NCBI RefSeq assembly: GCF_024199925.1
Contig: NZ_JANADR010000001.1
Span: 7,319,501 to 7,383,500 of the forward strand
Source: Bradyrhizobium sp. CCGUVB1N3
GTDB lineage: Bacteria; Pseudomonadota; Alphaproteobacteria; Rhizobiales; Xanthobacteraceae
Length of the DNA stretch: 64,000 nucleotides
Direction: 5' to 3'
Part shown: in pieces, positions 1 through 8,439 of the stretch
How the letters are laid out: each line of letters opens with the position of its first letter
How positions within the stretch are numbered: position 1 is the stretch's first letter
Position numbers and translations under genes: made by a program
Notes under the pieces: model-generated
Database searches by the model: none
What the model saw: only the letters and a program-made list of their open reading frames with translations
Told to the model about the DNA's origin: nothing

Positions 1-439
1 CAACAGGATCGCGACGCCGCAGCCGCATGCGCCGGCGACAACACCACCTGCCATGGCGGTTTTACCTCTTGTGACAACACGGCAACGAGAACCTCTACGT
101 CTGTGTGAGCTCTCGTCGAATTATCGACCAGGACACAATTCTTGGCGCATTTAGTTTCAGCTGCCCATTCGCTTGCACCAGAATCTTTCAGCAGGCGGAC
201 CAAGCAGGACAAATCCCTGCGACCGCGGAACCGTCGTTGCCACGAGTTGCTTCTTTGTTCAGGGGGACGCCCATAAGTGCGCCCCCTAGCAAGTCTGAGG
301 ACATGTGCTTCAATCCGCATGTCGGAGCGTGCCGGCGAGGCGTAATATCCCCCAGGCAAAAATCCCGGTGAGCATCGGAGGCCTGAGATGGCGACGCGCG
401 AGCTGAAACTGGTCGGCTGGGGCTATGTAGACGACGAGC
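1..439. other. no supported gene at left edge
   Basis: The open frames here overlap one another on both strands and none resembles a protein I recognise. The stretch leads into a degraded acyl-CoA synthetase scrap on the minus strand. Confidence 0.4.
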
Positions 440-675
440 TGACGGCCCGACATATACTCGCGGCAATAGGCGATGATCTCGACCTCGGTCGCCTTGGTGC
501 CGTCCTTCAGCTCGATGAAGGCGCAGGGCACTTCACCCCATTTAGGATCGGGTTTTGCGCCGACGGCGCTGACCAGCACGGCCGGGTGCTTGTAGAGGAT
601 GTCCTCGACCTCGAAGGAGGAGACGCTCTCGCCGCCGGAGATGATGATGTCCTTGGGGCGGTCCTTGATGAACTT
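440..675 (-). pseudogene. acyl-CoA synthetase (AMP-binding) C-terminal fragment
   Basis: About 78 codons read as the C-terminal lobe of an acyl-CoA synthetase: KDIIISGGE (the hinge region), then a VEDILYKHP helix and KWGEVPCAFIELKDG. Family members exceed 500 residues, so this is only a remnant. Homology begins abruptly near 675 and is lost after CREYMSG near 440. Immediately upstream (676-763) another frame starts with a hydrophobic stretch, MRKLMSAVFSTCLWITLLAL, possibly the start of an unrelated membrane protein fused at the breakpoint. Not expected to be active. Confidence 0.7.
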
Positions 676-799
676 TCTTCAGGCGCGCAACGCCGGCGGC
701 GACAAGCGCGAGCAAGGTGATCCAGAGGCAGGTACTGAAGACGGCCGACATCAGCTTACGCATAGGCTCGCTCGCCGATCAAACGAGGCCGCCGCGCCG

Positions 800-1135
800 A
801 ATATGTTGGCGCGACGACTTTCGCCTTGGGGTGGACCCGCGAAAGGCGGCGTCTACCAAGCTCCGGCCGCGGCGGCATAGCCGTCCAGCCAGAGGTCGTC
901 GAGAGTGTAGGAAGGTCAGACGGAAAGGAAAGGTATGGCGCAACAGTCGATGAGACGGGATCGGGAAAGCCAGTTCCTCCCACAGTGCCCCAAGTTCGAG
1001 CACGCTTCTGTGATTTGGCCTCCGATCCGCGAACTCCCATACGGGCCCGCGAACGCATGACCGGTCGCATCAGAGGCCGGACAGATGTCAGCACCCGACT
1101 ACGCGCAGAACCTCACGAAAGATTCTACTTGCACT
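800..1135 (+). mobile_element. IS110-family 3' end relic
   Basis: A short in-frame tail ending KGGVYQAPAAAA-stop (to 880) matches the C-terminus of IS110-family transposases. The roughly 250 bp that follow, from TCTACCAAGCTCCGG through GCACCCGACTACGCGCA, closely match the reverse complement of 44040-44330, where the same tail and noncoding end belong to a fuller IS110. This is therefore the right end of a lost element, in opposite orientation to the other copy. Confidence 0.65.
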
Positions 1136-1254
1136 CACGGGGGCGTCCACCGATGGTGGACCTTTGGTGAAGGCAGCGAGTGGGGGATCGGCTTCGAAAC
1201 AGTTACCATGACAGTCGCAGTCGTGACGGCGGTCATCGCAATTTTGGCTTTAAA

Positions 1255-1402
1255 CGTTGCCCAGTGAGTTCGGTAGTCAGTTGGCAATCGCATTGCAGTT
1301 TCACGAGAAGCCGGTGTGGCCGAGGATATCCGTCGAACTCTACGAGGCACGTTTGGTCGGCATTCGGCGAGAGCTTGAAGCTTATTTTGGAGAGGGCGTT
1401 TA
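1255..1402 (+). pseudogene. short coding-like fragment, unknown
   Basis: A frame opened by a stop at 1252-1254 and closed by TAG at 1402 reads with a coding flavour (ISVELYEARLVGIRRELEAYFGEGV). It lacks a convincing start and is about 48 codons long. Probably the C-terminus of a small protein cut by the upstream IS110 relic. Confidence 0.25.
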
Positions 1403-1577
1403 GTGCCGGCGGCCCGCAGCGCGCTTCAGGGCCTATTCACGCATCAGGCTAAGTTTTCGCGCCGCGTGTTCGGGGCGCAAAGGTCACAACAAAGCCTGAT
1501 ATCTGGGCAGATTGCGCTGCTCGCTGAGAAAGCGCTCGTGAGGGCACGTTTTTCAGTTATTCGAGGGAGGCAGGCGG

Positions 1578-2321
1578 GTGCTAAAGCAATGGGGATCTCT
1601 GCTTCGCGGTCACGAGTTTGATCTGCAAGATTGGCGGGGCATGCTCAAGCCGCCATTTGAACCTTGGATCGAGGTGCACGGGCAAGATACGATCCTGCGG
1701 TCCAACTCGTTCGACGAGCTTACATCGACGGATGAAGTGCGCGATCGTGCTGTTGCACATATCGAGCGTTTGAACGGAGCCATGTTCGTCATGATGCAGG
1801 GCCAACCGCTTCAATTCTGGGGCGTTGTCGAATTCGCATCCGATGGCACGATGCATCGGACCCTGTTTGCCGAGAGGAACGATACCATCCGAGCGAGAAT
1901 GCACGCGTCTGCCCTCGTGATAGGGGCGGATGGCAAGGAGAAGCCTCCGGCACCTCCAACCCAAACGGAGGTCCAGAGATGGGCCGCCATCGCTGACAAT
2001 GATGATCTGCTGGAAGATGCCTTGATCTATTTCGGCCGGGTGTCAGCGCCGGGTCAACCACACCCGCCAACCTTTTGGTTCGATATCTACAAGGCGCTAG
2101 AATGTCTGGTTGAGCGGTTTGGAGGAAACAAAAAGCGTGAGGACACATTTTTTGCGCTCGATTGGGTTCCTCCACAGGTCGAACGCCTGAAGCAGACTGC
2201 GAATTGGTCGAGGCATGCGCGGCGAAAATATAAGAAGCCATCACAGCCAACAACTGAGCAGGAAGCCATAGAGTTGATGGTGCGGCTGCTCCGAAAGGCG
2301 TTCGAAAACGTAGGTCCGTGA
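1578..2321 (+). CDS. conserved hypothetical protein, HEPN-like C-terminus
   Basis: 247 codons. GTG start at 1578 is supported by GAGGGAGG about 8 bases upstream; no better start lies downstream. Soluble, no signal peptide. The N-terminal half is mixed alpha/beta with no motif I recognise. The last 60 residues (LKQTANWSRHARRKYKKP, then EAIELMVRLLRKAF) resemble the end of HEPN-type helical domains, where an R-x(n)-H motif is followed by a helix. That resemblance is inference from pattern only; if right, the protein could be an RNase-like effector. It stands alone between an IS110 relic and degraded DNA. Confidence 0.7.
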   Translation: MLKQWGSLLRGHEFDLQDWRGMLKPPFEPWIEVHGQDTILRSNSFDELTSTDEVRDRAVAHIERLNGAMFVMMQGQPLQFWGVVEFASDGTMHRTLFAERNDTIRARMHASALVIGADGKEKPPAPPTQTEVQRWAAIADNDDLLEDALIYFGRVSAPGQPHPPTFWFDIYKALECLVERFGGNKKREDTFFALDWVPPQVERLKQTANWSRHARRKYKKPSQPTTEQEAIELMVRLLRKAFENVGP

Positions 2322-2522
2322 AAAGGATTTCGTACCGTCGATCGCAAGATCGAGGCCAGCCTTGTATTCAAGCGGCGGTCAGGCGATGAGCACATCGGAC
2401 ATGGAAGTGTAGGATGCGGTTGCTGACCACCTCGCCGCAGAAGCATCGCGCAACCCCTTCCGGCCGCTGTGATGGGCGGCGGCAGCGCCAAACCGTGCAT
2501 TTGGTCTTTCCACGCCGTCCAG

Positions 2523-2882
2523 TCACGCCGACGCCGCCACGCCTCGATGATGCATGCTGCCGATGGGTCGTTGAAGCGTTTCGATGTGCCGGCACCGACC
2601 AAAACGGAACTCTAAATCTGTACCGTGCGTTCTTGGACGCCGATCTGCCGGCGCCACAGATGCGCATGGGGTCGCCTCTAATGCAAGCTCGGCAACTGCT
2701 ATATCTGCAGACGTGCCCTGCAGGGTGGTATATGGAGGGCGGTACCAGAGGTTGTTGCTGCCGAGTACCCAAGCCTCCCAGCCGTGCGCCACGGCCTGTT
2801 TCAAGAACACGGGGTTGGGGGCCGCGAAAGCGTCTGCCTTGAAAGCTTCTTCCAAGTCATACGAGCACAGATACTTTGCCAT
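2523..2882 (-). CDS. small Cas2/VapD-like protein, C-terminus degraded
   Basis: Starts MAKYLCSYDLEEAF, the same opening as the proteins at 48699-49013 and 37019-37060. Then come GWEAWVLG and the YTTLQGT motif that also follows at the same spacing in the 48.7-kb protein (SYDLK, GWSPWIL, STTLHGS). A short N-terminal beta strand with [S/N]YDL is typical of ferredoxin-like Cas2/VapD/GhoS folds, but this assignment is inference. After about residue 75 similarity stops and the reading turns Arg-rich, so the C-terminus is probably frameshifted. It is the last gene of a cassette, starting 12 bases after a membrane peptide. Confidence 0.5.
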   Translation of the reverse strand: MAKYLCSYDLEEAFKADAFAAPNPVFLKQAVAHGWEAWVLGSNNLWYRPPYTTLQGTSADIAVAELALEATPCASVAPADRRPRTHGTDLEFRFGRCRHIETLQRPIGSMHHRGVAASA

Positions 2883-2894
2883 GGTGGTGCCGCT

Positions 2895-2987
2895 TCACAG
2901 AATTGCCCACCAGCAAGCAATCACGATCGCGGAATAAACGAGCACAGCGCCGGTTGCTAACACGATTTCTACTAACGTGACTTCCAT
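2895..2987 (-). CDS. 30-residue membrane peptide overlapping the upstream gene
   Basis: ATG at 2987 preceded by GGGAG; stop at 2895. The peptide is a single hydrophobic segment containing GAVLVYSAIVIAC flanked by Glu near the N-terminus, hence probably a one-pass inner-membrane peptide. The start lies 16 bases inside the end of the upstream gene, and the next gene starts 12 bases after the stop. The second cassette at 37066-37143 encodes a 25-residue version with the same core, an in-frame deletion and mostly silent changes, which argues for selection on the peptide. Function unknown; a type I toxin-like or regulatory small protein is conceivable. Confidence 0.6.
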   Translation of the reverse strand: MEVTLVEIVLATGAVLVYSAIVIACWWAIL

Positions 2988-3386
2988 CGCTCAGCTCCCA
3001 CTTCGATTGCGAGACCCGCCGCCCACCAGACGGTGTATGTGAGAAAGGAATTCTTCCACCAATCGGTTATCTGGACGGCATTGTCTGTCACTCTCACTGC
3101 CAAATGGTTTGAGGTATAGTCAAAGCCCCTGCAGAATCGTTGGCGCTTTGGTCTTAGCAGCCAAGCAGCCAATAGGTCTTAGCAGCCAATGTGTCTCCGC
3201 ACCGAAATGATATATGCTTGGTAGCGCCCCGGTGATGTGGCACTCATTGTCGAAGTCGTAACCGTTCAACGCAATCGCCGCGGAACCCTCGCGGGCATCA
3301 ACGGGACGGACCCGAAATGGCGTTGAAAACATCCCGGGGCCGCTCGCAGCCCCTGCAAGACCGCCGATGCTCACCCAGCGAAGCAA
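2972..3386 (-). pseudogene. broken copy of the protein at 37128-37535
   Basis: Two frames carry the pieces. 3386 to about 3180 reads NGYDFDNECHITGALPSIYH and HFGAETHWLLRP; from about 3172 to 2972 another frame reads GFDYTSNHLAVRV and ends GAERWKSR. The intact paralogue has both in one frame. A tandem duplication of GGTCTTAGCAGCCAA causes the break, and part of the N-terminal region is deleted before NGYDFDN. The end still overlaps the membrane peptide by 16 bases, as in the intact copy. Confidence 0.75.
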
Positions 3387-3530
3387 GGAGCGTGCCGCCT
3401 TAACTGCCCCCTCGTTCCGTCTGTTTTCCTGATTGGCCCCGGCCGCAAATGGTCTGAAACCTGACGCGCCTGCTACATACTCCTAAGAGCAGCGCAGGCG
3501 CGACAGGGGGATGTCCCGATCGCTGTTGAA

Positions 3531-4372
3531 CTAGGGTTTGTACCTAATTAGCAAACTGTGGTTCCCTCGCACCGATTGATTCGACACGGGGACTTCGATG
3601 CGCGCAGGACTGTTTTGGCTCAACGACAAGCAGTGGACTCGGACAAAGCCGCATCTGCCAACGAACCAGACCGGACCGGAGCGCGATGATGATCGACGCA
3701 TCGTCAGCGGTATCATTCACATGCTTCAGTCCGGTGCACGCTGGCGCGATTGCCCGCCCGATTATGGTCCTTACACGACGATCTACAATCGGTTCAATCG
3801 CTGGGCCAAGCGTGGACATTGGCGAATGATCTTTGAAGCGCTCGCCCGCTGCGGCAAGGATGGCGTGACTTTGTCCATCGACTCTACTTCGATCAAGGCG
3901 CATCGCTCGGCGAGCGGCGGAAAAGGGGGGAGCATGAACAGGCGATCGGCCGCTCGCGCGGCGGGCGGACCACGAAAATTCACGCGATGAGCGCCCCTGA
4001 TTGCAAACCTTACGCATTTCATCTCACTCCAGGCCAGGAAGCAGATATTGCGGCGGCGCCGGCCCTTTTGAAACTCGCGCCGCCCATGTCCGCCCTCATT
4101 GGCGACAAAGGCTACGACGGCGACGGCTTTCGCGCCCAAATCCTCGATCGCGGCGCGAAGCCTGTCATTCCAAACAAATCCAATAGAGTGACCCCTCCAC
4201 AGCTTCAGCAAGCGCGCCTACAAAGGGCGCAATGTCATCGAGCGTTGCTTCTGCCGGCTCAAGGATTTCCGGCGGGTCGCAACTCGATATGACAAACTCG
4301 CCCGGAACTATTTGGCTGCCGTTCACCTCGCCGCGATCGTCGCCTACTGGATAAATTGAGTCTGAACCCTAG
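3531..4372 (+). mobile_element. IS5-family insertion sequence
   Basis: Imperfect terminal inverted repeats CTAGGGTTTGTACCTAATTA (left) and, on the reverse strand at the right, CTAGGGTTCAGACTCAATTT bound an 842-bp element. The right end touches the TA next to the terminal repeat of the neighbouring IS630 relic. Its transposase is frameshifted. Confidence 0.8.
3598..4359 (+). pseudogene. IS5-family DDE transposase, two frameshifts
   Basis: First frame to 3990 reads the N-terminal domain (QWTRTKPHLP, GARWRDCPPDYGP, then the first catalytic region LSIDSTSIKAHRS). A -1 shift in the overlap around 3930-3985 leads to GRSRGGRTTKIHA and LIGDKGYDGDGF (second Asp region); this overlap type is often programmed in IS5 elements. 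A second shift near 4190 is needed to reach VIERCFCRLKDFRRVATRYDK, the catalytic Glu region, and the final WIN-stop. The second break suggests the copy is dead. Confidence 0.8.
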
Positions 4373-4379
4373 TAGTTCA

Positions 4380-4661
4380 TCACAGTGATTTTGACGTTTT
4401 GATGCCGAGCCATTGGAGGATGGGCAAGTTTTCGGGTGGCAAGAGGATCTCGATGCTTCGTGCGACGCCAGGCTTGCGACGAATGAACCCGTTGCGTTCG
4501 AGGGTGACGATCATCTGGTGAACTGACGGTGGGCTGACGCGGAAGTGGCGCTGGATGTCGGCCTCGGCGGGCGGCTGTCCGAACATGTACGAATAGGTAT
4601 GGATGAAAGCGAGATAGTGCCCCTGTTTCTCGGGGAAGTGCACGCCTGATTTTTGACTCAT
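4380..4661 (-). CDS. LexA-like winged-helix protein carried by IS630
   Basis: 93 residues from MSQKSG at 4661. YLAFIHTYSYMFGQPPAEADI, then FRVSPPSVHQMIVTLERNGFIRRKPGVARSI, follows the plan of the LexA N-terminal winged helix (pP-t-eI, SpstVh-mL--LE--G-I-R-pg-aRsI), where the second helix contacts DNA. No protease domain follows, so it would bind DNA only. The stop codon lies inside the IS terminal repeat. It is divergent from the transposase at 4700, leaving 38 bases between starts, so it may repress that promoter (inference). Same gene at 28543. Confidence 0.65.
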   Translation of the reverse strand: MSQKSGVHFPEKQGHYLAFIHTYSYMFGQPPAEADIQRHFRVSPPSVHQMIVTLERNGFIRRKPGVARSIEILLPPENLPILQWLGIKTSKSL

Positions 4662-4699
4662 AGCTGGATTCGTCCCGGCCTCCGACAAGGAGGCGAAGC

Positions 4700-4932
4700 G
4701 TGAATGTACGTTATCGGGTGGAATTGAGCCAAGTCGAACGGGACGAACTGACGGCGATGCTCGGCGGCGGCAAGCATGCCGCCCGCAAACTCAAACGGGC
4801 TCAGATTGCTGGCGGCCGATGGGGACAGTTCTGACGCAGAGATTGCCCGAACCGTCCGGGTCAGCCTCTCCACTGTCGGCCGGATCAAGCGCCGCTTCGT
4901 GGAAGGCAATCTGGAGCGGGCCTTGAGCGAGG
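4700..4932 (+). pseudogene. IS630-type transposase, N-terminal fragment
   Basis: GTG at 4700 follows AAGGAGG. The first frame reads YRVELSQVERDELTAML and GGKHAARKLKRAQI, then a two-base loss near 4808 moves the homeodomain-like part (AEIARTVRVSLSTVGRIKRRFVEGNLERALSEE) into another frame. The identical shift exists in the copy at 28504. Sequence is cut at 4932 by IS66. Confidence 0.7.
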
Positions 4933-4944
4933 AAACAGCGTCAA

Positions 4945-6196
4945 CCCATCCCAGTGATTGAGTGCATAGTTGATCGCCTCCGCCAGCTTCGACTGCGAGA
5001 AGAGCTGGCCGACCATCTCGGTCAGTCGCGCCTTGAGCGCCGCCATCAGCAGTGCGCTCCTGGTGCGGCGGGCGGCAAGTCGCTGCTCGGCACTGCTGCC
5101 GCGGATCTCCGCCTCGATAGCATAGACCGCCTGCAGGCGTTCGATCACCTCACGCGCGAATGGCGACTGCATCGTCGTAGACCTCGACGAATTTGCGTCG
5201 GGCATGGGCGAGACAAAAAGCCAGCTGGATCGCGCCGCCATGACCGCGGGCAAGCGCCTTGTAGGCAGCATAACCATCCACCTGCAGAATGCCGGAAAAG
5301 CCCTTCAGTTGTCCGGCGATCTCCTCCGTGCCGCGGCCGTCGGCGAACACGTAGGCAACCGCCGGCGGCGATGGGCCGCCCCATGACCGGTCATCCATGG
5401 CATGTGCCCAGAACTGGCAGATGCGGGTGCGATGTCGTCCGGGATCGAGCACCGGCATTGGCGTCTCATCGCAGAACACGCGCGGCGAGGCCTGGATCGT
5501 GCGCAACTGAAGCTCATAGAGGCTCCTGAGCCACCAGGCCGCACGCTTCACCCAGCCGGCCAGCGTCGTCCGGTCGAGATGGACACCCTGGCCGACCAGA
5601 ATTTGTACCTGTCGGTACAGCGGCAGATACCAGGCGAACTTCGAGACCACTACGTGGCTCACGAGTGCGGTCGGGGCCATGCCGCTCTCGATCGGGCGCG
5701 GCAGCACCCTCGCTTGGACCACACCATCGGTGCAGCTGCGGCAGCCATATTTGGGACGGATCGTGCGCAGCACCCGCAGGATCGCCGGGATGATGTCCAG
5801 CACCTCGCTGACGTCCTCGCCGATCTTGTGGAGCTGACCCCGGCAGCACGGGCACGCCGTCGCCTCCGGCTCCAGCCGCTGCTCGCAGCGCGGCAGGTGC
5901 TTTGGGAGTGCGCCGATGTTGCGGCGCGCCTTCTTGCGCACCTTGCCGGGCGGCTTCGCCGCAGGCGCATCGTCGTTGGCCTGCACCGGCAACGTGGCGT
6001 CGGTCTCGAGATCGCCCAGCTCAAGCGCGAGTTGCTTGTCCACGAGCACCGCAAGTCGCTCCGAGCGCTTCCCGAAGATCATCTCCTTGAGCGTCTGCAT
6101 CGCCACACGCAGCTTCTCGTTCTCTGCGTCAAGCGCGAGCACCATCTCGGTCAGAGCTGACGGATCGGTCGGGAGAGCATCGGGGCGAATCGCCAT
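4945..6196 (-). pseudogene. tnpC: IS66 TnpC transposase, truncated and frameshifted
   Basis: ATG at 6196 gives MAIRPDALPTD, a coiled-coil region (LALDAENEKLRVAMQTLKEM), a zinc-finger-like segment CPCCRGQLHKIGEDVSE and later CRSC, then catalytic-domain signatures VFCDETPMPVLDPG and LQVDGYAAYKAL. A one-base loss near 5175 shifts frame before SPFAREVIERLQAVY. The protein ends at NHWDGLTLF by truncation, without the final third of the DDE domain. Domain order compares directly with the copy at 17543-19075. Confidence 0.8.
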
Positions 6197-6246
6197 GACC
6201 AGACGATACATCCGCGCGCCACAGGCTCCAGCGAAATCCCCACCTC

Positions 6247-6600
6247 TCAGCCGACAACGGCCGGCTGCTTCACAGGCTTGGGTGAGACACGCGTCCACTC
6301 GAGGCCATCGAGCAGCATCGCAAGCTGCGTCGCACTCAGATGCACCACGCCGTCGCGGATCGGCGGCCAGGTGAAGCGTCCCTCGTGCAACCACTTCGTC
6401 ACCAGCACCATGCCGCTGCCGTCCCACGCCAGAAGCTTCACTCTGTCCATGCGCTTGCTGCGGAACACGAAGACGTCACCGCAATACGGGTTCGCACGCA
6501 GCGCTTCGCTCACCAGCGCCGACAGCGTGTGCACCGACTTGCGGAAATCGATCGGCTGTGTCGCTAACACCACCTTGAGGTCGGACCGTAACGCAATCAC
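6247..6600 (-). CDS. tnpB: IS66 accessory protein TnpB
   Basis: 117 residues, GTG start at 6598-6600 overlapping the tnpA stop (GTGA). Contains the IS66 TnpB hallmarks TQPIDFRKSVHTLSALV, GDVFVFRSKRMDRVKLLAWDG and KWLHEGRFTWP. TnpB helps IS66 transposition in an undefined way. The full-length reading frame is intact although the element is truncated. Confidence 0.9.
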   Translation of the reverse strand: MIALRSDLKVVLATQPIDFRKSVHTLSALVSEALRANPYCGDVFVFRSKRMDRVKLLAWDGSGMVLVTKWLHEGRFTWPPIRDGVVHLSATQLAMLLDGLEWTRVSPKPVKQPAVVG

Positions 6601-7058
6601 CGGCAACCCCGGAGCGCCGCCAGCACCGTCGACAGCGTCGCCAACTCCACGCCCGGCTCGACGCGGATGCGCGCTCCGCTCACCTCGATCTCGATCACCC
6701 CGCAGACCTTGGCCGAGGGCGCGGCGATCTCCCAAGCCTTCGTCTGTGCCGGCGAAGCATGCTCGGACTCGCCAGCTGTCTCGCCACCGCTTCCGGCGCC
6801 AATTTGAATCAGCACGAAGTTCGGCGCCTTGCCGGCCACCGCCGCCGCAACTTGGTGTCGCCACACCGTGAGCAGCCCGCGGGAAACGTCATTGCGCCGC
6901 GCCACCTCGGAGATGTTCGCACCCGCCTCAAAGCTCTCCGCCACGATCCGGGCCTTCTCTTCGCCCGTCCACCGTCGCCGTCGGCGCTCCCCAGTGATCA
7001 CCTCGACGCGACGATAGGAGTCACCTTCCTGCCTGGCATCAAGCATGGCATTTGCCAT
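6597..7058 (-). CDS. tnpA: IS66 accessory protein TnpA (HTH)
   Basis: 153 residues from ATG at 7058, chosen because GGAGGTGGAGCG precedes it. An N-terminal helix-turn-helix of the HTH_Tnp_1 type (RRRWTGEEKARIVAESFE, NISEVARRNDVSRGLLTVWR) is followed by a divergent tail. It is translationally coupled to tnpB by a four-base overlap. Confidence 0.9.
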   Translation of the reverse strand: MANAMLDARQEGDSYRRVEVITGERRRRRWTGEEKARIVAESFEAGANISEVARRNDVSRGLLTVWRHQVAAAVAGKAPNFVLIQIGAGSGGETAGESEHASPAQTKAWEIAAPSAKVCGVIEIEVSGARIRVEPGVELATLSTVLAALRGCR

Positions 7059-7281
7059 CGCTCCACCTCCACCGATCAGCTCATGCCAAGCTGTATTGCA
7101 GGCGAGCAAGAATGACGAGGTGGGTGCCTCATGCCGGTTACCAACAAGGCGCCGATTTCGCTGTTGAATGGCTCATCGCGCCCCAGTCGGCATGAGCCTA
7201 ACCCCCGGAAAATTCCAGCACCGGCTGGCCTAGTTTCGGGGAGCACTTCAAAAGGCCCCGAAGTGGCAGCTCACTGGCTGG

Positions 7282-7575
7282 CTCTCTTTCGTTGGAGTCA
7301 AAGTCTGGCTGGGCTTCGGATCGGGTGACCAACCATTTTTCCATTATGACCTTGATCCCAAGCTCCGCCCTTGTTGCGTTGAGAGCAGCGACCGCTTGCG
7401 TTCGTTCGAGGACGATCCCTGCAAGGTAGTGCTCGGAAGAGTAACAAAGAGTATTGTGATCATGGTCCAAAATCCATGGAGACCATCCGTGCTCGATGGC
7501 TTTATTTGACGAACTCTTCGTGCGCGTCTGGTTTGGCCTCTTTCAAATCGTACGAGGCAATAAATCTCGAAGTCT
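7282..7575 (-). pseudogene. Cas2/VapD-like small protein, degraded copy
   Basis: Reading from 7575 down, SYDLKEAKPDAHEEF, then (after shifts) KAIEHGWSPWILDHDHN and AVAALNATRAELGIKVIMEKWLV, ending DFDSNERE. It aligns along its whole length with the intact gene at 48699-49013, including the noncoding DNA upstream. A stop after the first 20 residues and a rearranged middle show it is dead. Confidence 0.75.
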
Positions 7576-7632
7576 CGGCATCGTATTGCTCCGCTCTGCG
7601 GCGCACGCGTGGACTGGAGGCAGCGCGTGCAC

Positions 7633-7757
7633 GACTCGGCGTCGGGAATCAGGTCGACGCTGTCCCGCTCGCGCTGCCAGTCAAGTTGGCGGCGATGACT
7701 CGGCGCTCGCGTTGGACCCTGAAAGCGCTGTCCCTACCACACGCCGCAAACTTCGGT
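7633..7757. repeat. two units of the GCGCTGTCCCTACCAC inverted-repeat family
   Basis: Unit one (7633-7680) has GACTCGGCG and GACGCTGTCCC closing with CGCGCTGCC; unit two (7685-7757) has arms AAGTTGGCGGCG and ACGCCGCAAACTT around TGACTCGGCGC and AGCGCTGTCCCTACCAC. Similar pairs lie near 25.4 and 49.4 kb. Confidence 0.65.
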
Positions 7758-7891
7758 GGCAAGCCTTCGTCTCTGGACCTGACCACCTTGCCCCTCGAGA
7801 GGCTCAATTCTCAAGGGCGCGCGCAAGGAGTATCGCGAAGAAGTGCTGCAAGCACCTACCAGAATTGGTTGGTACCGATCTCATGTTGGCT

Positions 7892-8149
7892 TCACTGCTT
7901 CTCTGCGGGCGCATCGCCTTCGGCTGACGGGGCGGGCGGTGGTGATGACGGCATGTCCACCGGTGGTGTCGCAGCAACGCAATCGCCTGCCCAGATCTTC
8001 GTGCCTCTGACCGTCCCAACTAGTTTACAACCCAGCGGCGCCTGCGGCTTAACATGAGTGGATGGCATCTTTGCTGCTCCGGGTGGAGCAGCTTGAGCAA
8101 AAGCGCCGCTCGCAAGAAACAGCGTGATTAGCGCAATCAGCAGCTTCAT
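7892..8149 (-). CDS. small secreted protein of unknown function
   Basis: 85 residues with a clear signal peptide, MKLLIALITLFLASGAFAQA, preceded by GAGGTGA eight bases before the ATG. The mature part has LGCKLVGTVRGTKIWAGDC, two Cys that could pair, and a Pro-rich acidic tail. The pattern is one I associate with small periplasmic proteins in Bradyrhizobium; function unknown. The end of the gene is next to the repeat block at 7.6-7.9 kb. Confidence 0.7.
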   Translation of the reverse strand: MKLLIALITLFLASGAFAQAAPPGAAKMPSTHVKPQAPLGCKLVGTVRGTKIWAGDCVAATPPVDMPSSPPPAPSAEGDAPAEKQ

Positions 8150-8161
8150 GGTCAGTCACCT

Positions 8162-8436
8162 CAAATCGTAGCCGATGCACGGCCTGAGCGCGCGTTATCC
8201 TCTCGCCGCTCTTCGCAATCCATGCGTCGATTGCAGCTCGGCTTCATGCCACCGCTCGCCGATCTGGACGCCCTTACCTGTTGTCGGCAAGCGACCGCGC
8301 TTAGTTTTAGCGGTTACGCGAATTGGCTTTTCATAATTATTGTTACCGTAAAACCAGGCCGAAGGGAAGTTGGCGCTTCCCTCAACCACGAAGGGCACTT
8401 CACATGATCGAGGGGCCTGATCCGCGTGTTAGCTAG
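8162..8436. other. no convincing gene
   Basis: A 67-codon minus-strand frame (8195-8398) has no recognised motif and no strong ribosome binding site. I would not annotate it. Confidence 0.4.
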
Positions 8437-8439
8437 GTG

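Larger units (their letters stand above)
2840..3530. repeat. diverged duplicate of 37019-37790
   Basis: Nearly every line of this block can be aligned by eye to 37019-37790: the Cas2-like start, the membrane peptide, the protein ending RWKSR, and the upstream leader ending ACCTGACGCGC. Differences include small deletions and a tandem repeat of GGTCTTAGCAGCCAA near 3150-3190. The block ends where IS5 begins. Confidence 0.8.
4373..4932. mobile_element. IS630-type element, left half only
   Basis: Begins with the inverted repeat TAGTTCATCACAGTGATTTTG at 4373 and carries the divergent pair winged-helix gene plus transposase start. It matches 28271-28819 on the other strand of the window almost base for base. 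It stops near 4932, where an IS66 element truncates it. Confidence 0.75.
4933..7141 (-). mobile_element. IS66-family element, 3' truncated
   Basis: Contains tnpA, tnpB and tnpC in order on the minus strand. The likely terminal end reads GTAACCGGCATGAGGC inward from 7141; GTAA is the usual IS66 tip. The opposite end is missing: tnpC stops at a junction with an IS630 relic near 4932, so the element cannot transpose by itself. Confidence 0.75.

Noticed and set aside
5402..6160. 252-codon plus-strand frame across the IS66 transposase
   Set aside because: It is the shadow of tnpC in GC-rich DNA; its sequence is Arg/His/Leu-rich and matches no family, while the minus strand carries clear IS66 motifs.
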